The notes beneath the pieces are model-generated. The model searched no databases and was not told the origin of the DNA. It worked only from the letters and a program-made list of their open reading frames with translations. Position numbers and translations under genes: made by a program. DNA of 64,000 bases from positions 8,494,001-8,558,000 of the forward strand of contig OZ176054.1 in assembly GCA_964247055.1 (NCBI GenBank), in the 5' to 3' direction. This stretch comes from Paragordius varius. Taxonomy: Eukaryota; Nematomorpha. Numbering within the stretch: position 1 is the stretch's first letter; the number at the start of each line of letters is the position of its first letter. This document shows positions 1 to 13,021 of the stretch, one piece after another.

Positions 1-3000
1 ACTGTTACGCAATGTCGCATGCTTTGGACCGATTTATACTTGGCCGTCTTGTCCGATCGTTACGCAAAGAAAAAAGTTACGCCCGAAGGTGTTAAATATT
101 CAGTAAGTATTAAGTATTTATTGGACTGATTATTGATAGATTGATAATAGATATGTTGCATAACTAAAGTAAAAATATTTGGAATTATTATTAGGAGGAA
201 TTCGGGCGATAATGTGAATTTTTGTGCTATAATTATTGATATATTGTGAATAAAATAAGTATGGCTATTGAGGTTTTTATTAAAAATTTGATCGATTTTC
301 ACTCATCTGACTTTTCCTATAATAGAAATGAGGGTTGGGTTTTTGACAGTTAAATAACGGAACTGAAATTCTATAAAATTATAAAATATCTTGATTTTTA
401 TATCTTCCATATATCACGTCTTGAACATATGTTGAAATTTTATTAGGGTTTTTCTGCGCCTTCTAATGATAATGAATGTATAACCGATACTCCCTCAGTT
501 TTTTTTATTTTTTAGAGTGTAACCAGTATTCAGCTGTTGTTTAAAATTTTATAATAATTTGATTTAATTATTACAATACGTAGTGTAGTTTTTTACTGTG
601 AAATTCGCGTTAACAATTCATATAATATTCATAATTAGGGCCTTTCATATGCATTTGAAATCTTTCACATTCGTCAATCCGAAGTTCCAAAGGACACAAT
701 AGAATTTAAAAGTAATTTTCCTGGTATACTCGCATTAAATATCTAAAAATTTCGGATTTATGTAATTTTCTATTTTATATCGTAATAATCTATTGTGTTT
801 TATTTATTTTTTTATAATTTAAAACAATTATATTAAATTTTAATCTTTTTAAATTAATCCTGATTCATTTCTATGTGTAATTTTTGTTGTATGATAATCA
901 AAAAATAGTTAAATTGTGTGTTCATATTCTTTTACAATTTGATTTATATGACATTTATTATCTTTTTGTGCAAATTTATTTAATCATTTTTTTATAGATA
1001 AAATTGTCCATTTCCAACCCGAACCCAAAGGAAATAAAATAGGTATTATAGCGGAAAATAAGGGTGCCCGTAGTGTCTACCTCTATGAAGTAAATAGTGG
1101 AGGAAAACCGCCTACTCTTTTACGTAAGAAAAATTCATAAAAGTATTGTATGTTAGGATTTTTAATACATTTATAAGAATTAATATTAAGAAATTAATTA
1201 TTTAGCCCGAAAATTTTCAATTATATAACATTAATTAGTTTTTGTGGCAAAAATTTTATTCGGTATATTTTAATATATGTATATAAATTTAGTTGAACTT
1301 AGTATGCGCAAATTTAACCGACTTTTTTGGTGTCCGAATGGACAATTCCTGGTTATTGCCGAATTGGGATCACGATCGTAAGTTGTTATAACTCTTTAAT
1401 TTTAATTTTATTATAAATTTTTATGTTGTTTATTAAAATTAATTTTACAAATTTTTTTGATGTATCCTAATGTGATATTGAAAAAGTTTCTAATATTAAT
1501 AAATATAATTAATTGATTTATTTAAATTATTCGATGAATATTAATTTAATTACAAAAGTTTTTCTCTCATTCTAAACTATATTACAAATTTTGATTAATA
1601 TTTTAATGATTATTATGTTTTAAATTAAACTTTATATTTCGTACATTTGAATCTATTCATATACCCCATTATAAATTAATACTTTTATTATTTATATTTT
1701 TTGGCAATAAGAAAAACTTTTTTTTGCATAGTGATTCCGGTGACCTTTTATTTTTGGACACGAAAGATATGACACGCATGGCTGAAGTGTCGCATCCACA
1801 TGTGGATTTGGTTAAATGGGATTTTACCGGTCGATTTGTTGCAACTGCAGTCACACTAAATTATCAAGTTTCTGTCTAAATTTATAACTGGATATATTTT
1901 TGAAATTAAGAAATTGTCATTTCGATGTTAATATACCTCAAACGTAGTTGTTTAGATAACAAGTGTATTTTAACTAATTAGTTATTGACGTATGCATTTT
2001 TTTAAATAAGATGCTATTTATATGTATACAACCGCTAAAAGCTACATGTACATTGATTTCAATCAAAAATTCGCGATTATTCGAAAATATATCATCCAAA
2101 ATTGAGCTTAAAATAAATAAATAAAAACAAAAATTATCAAAGCAGCACGCGAAATATCTGTGTTGAAAACTCCCCTGAGTTAAACAATGAAGAGCTTTTG
2201 ATTTGGATAATGTCCCATGCACATTTTAACAATTGGGTTCGTTTTAAGGGGCATTTTCACTCTATATATATATTTATATATGATTAACCAAATGTTACCT
2301 AATTGGCAAATTCATATTAATTTTATTTATATTTTTATTTCCATGATTAGCGTGAAAATGCATTTCGTATCTGGACTTTCCAGGGTAAACAGCTCAATCA
2401 TACACCATGTATTAGGTTACGAGATTTCGATTGGAGACCACGATTGAAAGCTAGTATGGAAATACTGACTGATCAGGAGGTCAAAGAAATACAAAGGGGC
2501 CTAAAGAAGTTTAGTGCCGTTTTCGATACGGCTGATAAGGCTTTATACACTCAGGCTGCTAAGGTAGATAATAAATTATTTAATTTGTTTAAAAACATTA
2601 TTTGATTTATAAAATTTCCGAAATACGTATAAGCTTGATGCATTATTTGAGAATAAAAGATACTTGTATGTGCGGTTTTAACAAATTTATTTGAATTTTA
2701 AGAAAACTCACATACTTATTTGAGTAATTAATATTTTGATTAATTATTTTTTGCTAACGTTTTTTTAACCAATTATATTTTCTATATCTTAGGAAGTAAC
2801 AGAAAAACGCAAAAAGGAAAAGGAAGATTTTGAGGTGTATTTAGAATCCAAAATTTCCAAGCAAGAAAAAATAAAAGAAGCCCGTCTTGCCCTTGTTAAA
2901 GGTATGTTTGGTGGTATTTCCTTAATTCGTTTTTATAAATATATATATATATATGTAAGGTTCACCTATATTCTAAAATTATAAATATTTTTAATTTTGG

Positions 3001-3328
3001 GCCTGACCGGTTATGAATGGAGTAATGAACGTGACCGCTTTTAATAATAACCAGTTAATAACTTTAAAACGGCTAAAACGTGTCATCAAATGCATCTGAT
3101 ATTCGAGTGTAAATTAGAATTTGTAATAATTATTTTTTTGCATATTGTTTTTGAATATGCTTTACCTTAATAAAAACGAATAAATGGTAAATTTAAGTTT
3201 TATATTTTGTATAAAAATAACATAATTAATCGTTTAATATCTTTTTGATGACAGATTCAGATAAATTAGAGGAAGAAGTTTATGAAATATTGCAATCTGA
3301 AGAAACTCAACCAGCTCCAAAAATTTAG
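1..3328 (+). CDS. EIF3B: Eukaryotic translation initiation factor 3 subunit B, C-terminal part (5' end outside window)
   Basis: eIF3b is the WD-repeat scaffold subunit of the eIF3 complex, which loads mRNA on the 40S ribosome. Eight exons are visible: 1-102, 639-711, 998-1123, 1293-1377, 1732-1867, 2351-2563, 2793-2901 and 3255-3328. All introns are GT-AG and all phases agree, giving 305 codons plus TAG. The protein reads through beta-propeller blades with family hallmarks (FEIFHIRQSEVPKD, FWCPNGQFLVIAELG, WDFTGRFVAT, FRIWTFQG, DFDWRPR). It then runs into the charged C-terminal helix (KEVTEKRKKEKEDFEVYLE) that normally binds other eIF3 subunits. Introns are 169-536 nt, so this part has no ultra-short ones. 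The C-terminal tail after the helix is short and acidic. The start codon and the RRM domain lie before base 1. Identification is secure; individual splice sites are inferred from phase and homology. Confidence 0.93.
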
Positions 3329-3389
3329 CCATAAACTTGCCTTCATTATCTTAAAATCTATTTATACTATTCTCAAGCAAGCACACAAT

Positions 3390-3395
3390 AATAAA
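3390..3395 (+). promoter_or_regulatory. Probable poly(A) signal of EIF3B
   Basis: AATAAA lies about 60 bases after the eIF3b stop codon, a plausible distance. The region is AT-rich, so chance matches are frequent. Confidence 0.45.
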
Positions 3396-5431
3396 AATAT
3401 ACATTTTCATTACATACTTCCACCATTTACGTTTTCATTGTGAAAACTATCAATTTTGCAAAAGGATTATTTAATTTTTTTCCCAATCTATAATTGTATA
3501 TAATTAAATCATTTACACATTACACCTCACCCATTTCCGTATATTTTGCGACTGAACTTTTATAATTACCTTATTTTTTCGAAATTATTTTTGTGTGTAA
3601 GCATGATAATTATTTTTTATGAAATAAATTATAAAAAATTTATATATTTGCACGTTAATGATAGCTTTCATGGCTTTCAAATAAAGTCTAATTAAATTAT
3701 AATTTTAGGCGAAAAGATAATAATCAAATCCATTTGTTTACTTTTAAGCAATCATTGGGATAAAACAAATCATCAAAAATATATTAATAAATTTATTATT
3801 ATTTTTTAAATACCTTCTCTAAAGGGTTCCACTTTATCAAACATTTAAAATATGTAAAGGGATCTTAAGAATTCTAGATGTAAGATTATATTTATTTATT
3901 AGCGTTATACATATGTTTGTCTCATTCAATTTGTAAAAGTGCCCAAATAAGTTTTGCAATTTCCACAGTAATGATTGACGTCCATGTTGCACAATTTGCA
4001 TCCAAAACATGCGCAAAGGCCCTTGAAAGAGTAAACACAATTGGCCTAAATATAATTGGTAAATAATGGTGAGACTGTGTTGTTTTGAAAAAATGATGTT
4101 TTTTCGGAATGAAAAAGTGTTGTTTTGTATATAAAGGTAATATATTTAGGCTAAAAAACAGAAGTTTGTTAAAAGATTGTCCAAATTTTGGTGTCAACTT
4201 CTAATTTTGTTCTAAACTATTTTTTTTGGCTAGGGGCATTAGCTCAGTTATATATATAACTAATTTGGAAAAGTATATTAGTAACGATATAGGTTTATGG
4301 ATCTCCAAAAAATCAAAAAACTTAAAATATTTTATTGAAGCAATACATGATGTTTGATTACATTGAATTCTGGAGAGATAAGGTATCGGGATCTCATAAT
4401 TTATTTGTTTGAGGTTTATAAATCCTAATTATTTATTATTTTACATTATCGAAAATAGCAAATTTCGCCCCCTTTTAAAGATAATCAAATAATTTTATTA
4501 TTATTATATATATTTTAAATAATATTTGTATTTATATATTGTGGAAAAGTCCCGAATTCGGAAAATACGCTCCTATATTGATACTTCGTTACCTTTTTAC
4601 TTTTTCTCCTAGTTTACCTTTGGGGGGAGTTTTATATCGCGAGCTTAATTTTGCAAATAAACTTATGAAAGTTATTTTAGTTTAAATTTAATTGTCAAAC
4701 ATTGTTCTCCATTAGATAAAAAAGATTATATTTTTTACAGTTTTGTCACTTCTAAAGCCAAAAATTGGAACAGCTCCAAAACACGATGGAAACGAACAGC
4801 TGATATTAAAACAAAAAAAGTGATATGGGCCTGAAAGTCTAAAGAGGGTATATTTTCGAATTCGGCCTAATACCTTAAATACTTTCTAAGATGTTTAAAT
4901 TTCAATTTTCTATGGTATCTCAAAAGATAATGGAGTGTTAAACGAGATGGTTCCCAAAACAAATAACACCTGGAATTCTGATACGTTAATTTATAGATAA
5001 CTTTATTTATTCATTTTCCACCAATAAAGCTGCAGAGTCTTATTTTTATTAAAAAAAATAAACTAAACTAAATGCAATTCTAGGGGAAACCACATATATT
5101 ATAATCGGTTGCAAAACAAAAGTCCTTTACTGTGCGTTTTTAAACCGGTAATTTATAAGGAATTTAACAAAATTGTTTTGATGGTGAATGGGAGTTTGAA
5201 TCTTTGTTAGCATTTTACTAATGTTATTAGGCCCTTTGTATGGCATCGACACTTCACAATAAAAGGTTTCACATAATGTATTTTACACTATAAAAGAGAT
5301 ATATATAAATAATTATGAAGGGAGGTATCTTCCATTAACAAGATATTTAATCGTTGCCAAAATGAATTGTCCGCCCGTTTAAAACATTAGCAAAGGTTTT
5401 TTAAAAAATTAAAAACATTTTTCATCAACCT
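3396..5431. other. Non-coding AT-rich stretch
   Basis: No gene is supported here. The only open frames are short and lack homology. A weakly conserved phrase around 4860 (GGCCTAATACCTTAAATACT) recurs in degenerate form near 34720, which suggests an old dispersed repeat. Confidence 0.5.
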
Positions 5432-5662
5432 TTATAGGCATAAGTCATTAATCAATACTTTTGCCACTGATTTATTATTATAACTTAATTTTACCAAACA
5501 AGGAGGTAGACTTGATATTAGGGTTATTTTGGATTTGAGGCACATTTTACAATTGGGACAAAAGATATATATTGGATTCGGAGTTAATTCTGGTGTTATC
5601 CGCAATTCACTCAATTTCCTATTTTCATCAGATAAAATTTTAGTTGTGTCGCTTTCTATCAT
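5432..5662 (-). CDS. Hypothetical 76-aa protein with a CPxCxxC zinc-ribbon-like motif
   Basis: An ATG-started frame on the minus strand sits about 170 bases downstream of the CABIT-like gene's stop codon. It contains YIFCPNCKMCLKSK, a cysteine pattern seen in zinc ribbons, and its composition is more protein-like than that of surrounding chance frames. It could be a small single-exon gene, a further exon of the CABIT-like gene if that gene splices before its apparent stop, or chance. I do not recognise the protein. Confidence 0.25.
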   Translation of the reverse strand: MIESDTTKILSDENRKLSELRITPELTPNPIYIFCPNCKMCLKSKITLISSLPPCLVKLSYNNKSVAKVLINDLCL

Positions 5663-5835
5663 TCGATTATATTTTATTAATACAATAATGTTATGTTAAT
5701 ATTTATATATAAAATAAATCAACAATCAGTTTTTGTATAAAAATATTTATTATCTATATAGGAATTTATAAATTCATCACAGATTAAGAGTAGTAATGTA
5801 CATAATTCGAAGATAATATTATCTATCCAAAGCAA

Positions 5836-7822
5836 TCATATGAATTGTACAATTTTAATTGAATTTTCAAAAGCGATGGAATGTGCATTACAATACTTTA
5901 AACACAACGTATAATTTTCTTTGATTTCAGATATATCGTCACTCGCCTTAACCAAACTATTTTGCGCAACAGATTTTGTTTTATCTTTTTCAAAAGCATT
6001 GTTGCCATTGTTTAAGTATCGTCCTATTTCACTTGCATCAATTTCAAACAGTTGAATTTTCGGACATAGTGAACAAGCCAAAATACTTTCTTGTATTTGA
6101 GGCCAGGGAAATATTTGGAGAATTAGGGAAGCTTGACGGTCACCATATTCTTGCAAAATGCGTGCCATTTTAGGTGGAAGAGGACCACTCACATATTTTA
6201 ACCAAAAATATTTTGTTGTATTTAATTCATTTACTCCATCATTTTCGCTTTCGCTGTTGTATGCCAAATTGCTTTGACCATGCGCTGCCTGATAAACCTC
6301 GGACAGTAGATTAGATGAATGTACGAATTGAGAAAAGGTGCATACACTATCTGAATTCGCTAGGAGATTGAGAGATATGTTTGATGTAGTCGTTGTTCTA
6401 TCATGTCTGCCATTTGCAATCATACTTTTGTACGTTTTCCTTCGGTTCGGATAACTAGAGTTTTTTTCTTTATCACTCATCACATCCCCTAAAAGGGCAT
6501 AAAAGCGTCCACTTCTGTGCAATGGTATGTAAACTATATCATTTTCATCATCGTTATTATTACGGCCATCAAAATTAGGTAGCTTAGTCTTTTGAAGGCT
6601 TGGTAAAATGTATCGACACCTCAAAAATTGTGGGAGATTTGTATTAGTTATTGGACGATTTGAAACTGCTTGTAACATTTTAGGTGAGGGAGACACTTTT
6701 TGGTTTGTAAGTAGCTTGTTTGGATCACAACCATTTTTAAGAAATTGGATTTTGTCCATAGACATATTCCAATCATTGCAATTGTTTTCGCTGTTTATGC
6801 TATATTTTTGGGTCAAAAAAGTAAGATAAAATAAAATAATTTGGCTTCATGTTTATCAAGTAAGGAGTGTAAAAATATTTTTATAAATTTTATTTAAACT
6901 GTTCATATAAAATTATGATATACCCGAATCCAGATTCCTGATATAATCCCATAGATTGAAATGCACAACCTTTGGGCAAGGTTCTTTTACAAAACATTTG
7001 AGTTTCTATTTTATTATTATTTGAATTTAATTCTAATCGATTTTGACAATTTTGGGGAGATTTTGAATCAGTTGAAATGCGAAAATATGCTGGCATCTCA
7101 TCAATCGACAAAAATTTATCGATATGATACATTACAATTTGTTCGATTCTAGTATAGCATTTAGGTGATGTGTTTTGATAGCTGAAATAACCTAAAAAAA
7201 TATTTAATATTTTGAGTTTAAATATAAATTAAAATTCAGTTTTGATTAATATTCAGTAAATTTTTAATTTAATTTTTGTTATATCATTTTATGGAATTTA
7301 ACAATAATTAAAATAAGTTATAAAATGTGTGTCATCAAAAATATTTTTAACACGATTAAAATGTTTTTTTGATAATATATGAATTAGAAGATCGAAGTAA
7401 ACTAGGCTGCATGGGGTAACTTTCGAATAAAAAAGTCTAAATTTTGCGAAAACCATTGTAAAAACCCTCTTTTAACCGAACGAAAAAACAACTAAGGATA
7501 TATATATACCTTCATAATTTTCTGGAATTATAATGTTGAATAGGGGTTGAACCGTTGGAGTAATATTTTGTTTCGACAGATTAGAATTGATAATATCATT
7601 GTTAAAGTCATCTTTATTTTTATTATTATTAACGGATGGTGGAATTATTAATATGCATTTGGCAGCTATTTTGGCATACCTAAGGCGTTTGTACATAAAT
7701 ATAGGTATATTTTTTCCCTCTTGAATGGTATTATTCATTTTATTATGTCCAATTTTGGCCGCAAATTCGCAGGGTACCGTCACTAAATTGGGTAAAGTTG
7801 ATTGAAAGTTAGTAGTCTCCAT
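5836..7822 (-). CDS. CABIT-domain protein (GAREM/THEMIS-like), 514 aa
   Basis: Three exons, 7822-7510, 7191-6924 and 6799-5836, join with matching phases (leftover 1, then leftover 2 bases) to give 514 codons and a stop. Introns are 318 and 124 nt. The first half has the outline of a CABIT module: LPNLVTVPCEF at residues 10-20, EGKNIPIFMYKRLRYAKIA, then FNIIIPENYEGYFSYQ followed by a YTRIEQIV segment. The second half repeats the theme with FLRCRYILP, VYIPLHRSGRFYALL (residues 283-297) and KYVSGPLPP. CABIT proteins act as adaptors in tyrosine-kinase signalling (GAREM with Grb2, THEMIS in T cells). Here the proline-rich tail and SAM domain of GAREM are not seen. An Asn/Ser-rich insert separates the two halves. 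The family call rests on motif spacing and hydrophobic pattern rather than long identity, so it is moderate. The gene structure itself is well supported by the phases. Confidence 0.6.
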
Positions 7823-9616
7823 TGAAATAGCCTTATTATTTTATATTATAAAGGAGACAAAATATTAAGTTATAAATTAAATGGAGAAAAAATAGAGATC
7901 ATATCTGAAGTTAATAATGTGTGAAATAAAGTAACAATTCTTAACGCTATATATAAGTTAAACAGATTAGGTAGGTGGATTTAATTTTATTGGTAATAAC
8001 AAAGCAACAACTATACTTTATTACATAATTTTTTATGTAATGTGGTTAGTTAGTTAGTTAGTTAGTTAGTTTGATGTATCAGAAAGATTAAAGAGGTGTG
8101 AATTGGTTTAAATAAGATTTTTTATTAAATTATATGCATAGATATAAATCATAATGTAATAATAAAAAATATGATCAACAAATCTTAAAATAAATTTCAT
8201 TATTTAGTACATGCTTATTTTAATGAAACCTATCGATAATAATAACAAAAGAAATTCTTAAGATTTTCTTTACATAGAAAGAATATTCTTGACACAGATA
8301 AAATCTAAACTTTAATTTTCTCACTCCTTATATATATATGTTATAATTTACATTAAATTTATTTTAAGTGTCATCAAATTAATTTGATTTATATATATAT
8401 ATGTAAGAATCTTTATGTAATGTACATAAAAATATTTGTTATATAAATATACTAATAATTTATTAATTTTCATTTCTTAATAAAAAATTAACTTTAACTT
8501 TATAATTATTATAATACAAAAACAAACTTTATTGTTACTAAATAGATATATAGATGTATAAATGAATCAAAAAGGAAGTGAGGTCAATAATCAGATCAAA
8601 CAATTCAACTCACTCAACAAAAAGAATGGGAGATTGTCCTTTTAATACAATTATTTATATTTTAAGAAGTATAATGGATTTTACATAAATTGATTTCCTT
8701 TAAGGAAACACTAATTATATTTGCGATATAACATTATACCTATCTCATCAGATAACCATCTTTATTTTTTTTATTTAGTAAAAAGGAGGAAATTTAAAAT
8801 AATAATTATTTTCAATCGTTCATTTTCAAATTTTTGCCAAAATATATATATATATATATATAATTGATGATTCTATTGCAACAAATAGTTTAGTTATATA
8901 AATAATCAATAGGCTAAATAATATTCGGTAAATATATTAAAAGTTTTTTTACGGTAAATATATTATCAGACATTTAAAATAATTATAATTTAAAGAAGTT
9001 AGTGTAAATAATATTAAACAAATAATGTTTCTTGTGGATATATGGCTATGTTACTTTTTATACTTAATCCAATTAATATAATCCCTCTAATATATATTTT
9101 AGTTTTTTAAATCACAATCTTAACTTACGCTAAAACTCTATAAACCTTAACATGACAGTTATTAAAAAACTAATGAAAATAAAAATCACTGATTTTTGTT
9201 ATTATATTCAATTTGTAACATTATATAATACCATTATCTAAGTAATACGTATAACTCTCTCTGGAACAATCTTTTGTAGTAAATAAACCCTTTTAATAAT
9301 TTACAAACAATGGTTAGAGTTAACTATGATATTTAAATAAAAAAGATATTGAGCATGTTAATTACATAATCAAATAACTATCTTATTATGCAATATATCT
9401 CTTTGGATCTGTATTGATAAAATTTTAATTGAATGTGGATTAAAAAAAAGCCATAAAAATATTCTAGTCGTATTACGGATCACTGTGGCTTAGTCCAAAC
9501 AATTATTTTTGAAACTGCTTCCAAAATTTCAGGGTCTCGATTATAGGGTAATTTGGATTGGGCACTACCACTCGCAAATTTAAAGGGTTCTTTGAATACA
9601 TATGGTCTTATACAAC
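7823..9616. other. Non-coding upstream region with simple repeats
   Basis: No supported gene. It includes the promoter side of the minus-strand CABIT-like gene, a tetranucleotide microsatellite near 8044 and a short TA run near 8841-8863. Confidence 0.5.
8044..8070. repeat. Microsatellite (GTTA)n
   Basis: About six and a half perfect copies of GTTA. Confidence 0.9.
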
Positions 9617-10279
9617 TAGGGTGGTGCATTTGACTACCTTCCCAGTCAGACCATGGTCATGACCACTTTTTATTGAGTAAATATAATGCGTTATTGGATT
9701 GTCAAAATAAGGTTCGATTTACACATGGGTTTACCAATAATGTCATGTTTTTTCTTAAAAGTTTATACATTTTTTTGATATTTATTATTTAAAAATATTT
9801 TTATCAAGAAATTGTTTTTTTGCCACATGTTTGTGGCCTTCTGAATCTTCAAATACATAGCCTTTAATACTGGATATTAATAAAATTTTACCTTGTTTGT
9901 TTTACACTTTCTTTCATCATTAAGATATCCAATTATAGGAGGTTTTTCCTTTTATTGGTTAACATATATGGAGTAATGGCATATTTTGCAAAGTGCTTGA
10001 TTGTTTTCTTTTTTGAAATAACTGGTCATGCTTAAATTCTTATGTTATAAGGAGGCATGTTGAACAATTTTTAATATAATATTAAATAATCATATATAAT
10101 ATTTAATTTTCATTTTTAAAAAATATATTAAAAAACAATATCTCTCTTCCAAAAAAAATTTACTAGCGTTTTTTCAAAAAACAACTGTTTTTTAATGACC
10201 ATGGTCAAAAAATAAATAGTCACTGACCTGGTCATGACCCGGTTAATTGACCGGGTCATACTTGGTCAGCACAACCCTA
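9617..10279. mobile_element. Non-autonomous hAT-type DNA transposon with target-site duplication
   Basis: The ends form a terminal inverted repeat: TAGGGTGGTGC on the left and, as its reverse complement on the right, TAGGGTTGTGC. The element is flanked by an 8-bp duplication, TATACAAC at 9609-9616 and CATACAAC at 10280-10287, with one mismatch. An 8-bp duplication is the hAT superfamily signature. Subterminal GGTCATGACC-like palindromes occur near both ends. The 663-bp body has no open frame, so it must have been moved by another element's transposase. The few mismatches in ends and duplication suggest moderate age. Confidence 0.72.
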
Positions 10280-11563
10280 CATACAACTGGTAAACGAGTA
10301 CGATTGGGGCATTTTATAAAATTATCATTTATTTTGGATGGACTAGCAAGTTTTAATTTTAAAAAGAGATTTTAAAAGATATCTTTTAAACCATTGATCG
10401 GGTCATTATGAAACAAATTTTTAAACTTTAATGGATGTGCACGTTTTCTTAACTAGATAATATTTTATGATTTCTGAGTTTTTACGTATTCTCCACCGAT
10501 TTTTTCTGACTAACTGCTGCTGGACATCTCTTTTATACTATGGGCTGAACACAGGGGGTTATTCATAAAAGCATCTCCGTCATTGTCAGGCCAATAAAGG
10601 ACATGTAAATGCCCATAATGGAATAATAAGGGTATACGTTTTCAGAAATATTGCTTCAGTGTTATGATAATTTATGTTAAAGTGTTTTTTAGATTTAGGT
10701 AACAGGGAGGCGCTTTATAATCTACTGTTTTATTAGAGAATTAATTGCCATTAATGACTTCACTTGGTTTGATAAGTCTTAAAAATCGGTTTATGATATT
10801 ATTTATTTAAAAAAATAGAGTTCTACCCCAGATAGTGCTAAACCAAATTAAAATATTGGCTCAACTATAATTACCGCCTAGAAAATTACTTTAAAGCCAA
10901 TGATTACCATTGGCCAAAATACATATGCTATTTTTCAGTAAATCTAAGAATATTTTTAGTTTCAAATATAAGGAAAAACAATATTAAAAAATTAAACTTT
11001 ATATAAAAAGTAATCTTAATAATTATATGTAATATTGCGTATGTATCCAATATGGATATGTTAATTTTTGCAGCAAATTGAATTGATTTAATCCCTCTAT
11101 ACTTATATTATTATATTTATTTGTTTATATAAAAACACGAGTTTAACCTACGTCAATATTTTCCAAAGGCTCGATAAGGTTGACATTTATTAAATTATGT
11201 GTATAATAAAAATAATCAATCTAAAAATTATATCTTTTATATACATAAATGTAAATTGAACACTGTTCTCCAATATACAAGGGTTTTTTTTAAAAAAAGA
11301 TTATTGAAATGCACTAATTATATTAGCTCCAAAACTTTACATTTTAACCCCTTATAATGGTATAATGTTTAAAGAATCAACTTAAAAAGATGATATTGCA
11401 TTATAAAATTTTTAATGTATGCTAGAACAGGAATCAACTTCTATAGAGGGCGAGACATTTCCAAAAAAATATACTATGCGTATTTCATATTCAAATGTAA
11501 GTTTGATGTTGTTTTAAAATCGTCAAGATAATATGAACAAATTATTTTACTTAAATTCTATAA
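10280..11563. other. Non-coding AT-rich stretch
   Basis: I see no gene or clear repeat in this interval. Confidence 0.5.
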
Positions 11564-12233
11564 TACTAGCGTAAATCTCGTGCTGCTACGCAGCCCGAGG
11601 AAGTCCTTCGGACTTCTGGGGAGGGGGGGTTCGAAGTTTGGATTTGAATGGGTCTACCGGTTTTCCGGTAGCAGATCACAAAGTTACATGAGGAATCAGT
11701 TTTTAGCGAGTAGCTCCTTACCCAGCAGCTATCATTAAAGAAACGTCTGAGTATTTTTGCCTTTTAACAGGGAATACGTGGAATACATATTGAATTTTTA
11801 CGGTCTCATACATAGGGAGAAAAATAGATATAAAAAATTATTTTTATGGACTTTGTTTTTTGAAAAAAATGGCATTTTACGGGGGTAGCGGGTAAAAAGA
11901 GGGTCTAAATCAAAAATGTGACTCGACTATGTTCGGCGCAATCGAAAATAAGTAAACAAAAATCATATTTGAAATTGAATGGTCCAACACGTTTTCCGGA
12001 AAATTGTCTCAAAGACACGATTTTTGTGGACTTCTGTTTTCAAAAAAAAACCGTTTTTCACACGGGGTGGGCCCGAACTGGGGGCCTATTTTAAAAAAAG
12101 GGCGAAGCTATTGTCGGGGCATTCATTAATGATTATATTTTTTCCAAGTTTGGATTTGAATGGGTCTACCGTTTTTCCTGTAGCAGATCACAAAGCCAGC
12201 ATTTTCCATTTTTATAAATATATAGATTACCAT
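11564..12233 (+). repeat. Dispersed repeat family, copy 1
   Basis: The copy begins ACTAGCGTAAATCTCG and ends in the sequence TATAAATATATAGATTA. Inside are phrases repeated in other copies: GCATTTTACGGGGGTAGC, TCGACTATGTTCGGCG, ACACGTTTTCCGGAAAA, GACACGATTTTTGTGGAC, CGGGGTGGGCCCGAACTGGG and GGTCTACCG near the 3' end. GC content is higher than the background. The phrase GGATTTGAATGGGTCTACCG occurs at both ends of the copy. It has no reliable coding frame, so it looks like a non-autonomous element of a class I cannot name. Confidence 0.75.
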
Positions 12234-12282
12234 AAATAATGTATTAATATCCATATATCTTTTAACATCCTATACATATGAT

Positions 12283-12804
12283 AGATACTCCTTACTCAGC
12301 AGCTATCATCAGACACGCTTGACTGAAATTTTTGCCTTTTAACAGGTAATACGAAAAATCCTTCTCGAATTTTTACAGTCTCATACCTTGGGCAAAAAAA
12401 TACAATCAAAAAATTATTTTTGTGGACTTTGTTTTTTTTTGAAAAAATGGCATTTTACGGGGGTAGCTGGTAAAAAGAGGGCCTAAATCAAAAAAGTGAG
12501 TCGACTATGTTCGGCGCAATCGAAAATAAGTAAACAAAAATCATATTTGAAATTGAATGGTCCAACACGTTTTCCGGAAAATTGTCTCAAAGACACGATT
12601 TTTGTGGACTTCTGTTTTCAAAAAAACCCGTTTTTCATACGGGGTGGGCCCGAACTGGGGGCCTATTTCAAAAAAAGGGCGAAGCTATTGTCGGGACATT
12701 TATTAATGATTATATTTTTTCAATATTTGGATTTGATTGGGTCTACCGGTTTTCCTATACCAGATCACAAAGCCAGCATTTATTTTTATAAATATATAGA
12801 TTAA
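12283..12804 (+). repeat. Dispersed repeat family, copy 2 (tandem to copy 1)
   Basis: A second, nearly collinear 520-base copy lies just after copy 1. It lacks the 5' head but shares the whole body from the CAGCAGCTATCAT phrase to the TATAAATATATAGATTA end. The two copies differ by scattered substitutions and small length changes. The tandem arrangement suggests local duplication or two independent insertions at the same place. Confidence 0.78.
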
Positions 12805-13021
12805 TGCAAACTAACAATATTTTTACACATCACAAATGCTATATTTATTTTTAAACTTCATCATTACTGCTAATAATATATGCATGGTATATTATGGGTT
12901 ATTTTATGAAATGTGTAAGAACATTTCAATCTTGAACTTTACTAATAAACCAAAATATGGCGGAAAGTTCAATGATTGAGAGTGTTAATGTGTAAAATAG
13001 GCACATGTACATATTGTCTTA

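Noticed and set aside
11979-12804. Plus-strand frames of 86, 102 and 69 aa with GGPELGAYFKKRAKLLSGH
   Set aside because: They are frames across the non-coding dispersed repeat. The two similar peptides merely reflect the tandem copies, and the third copy does not keep the frame.
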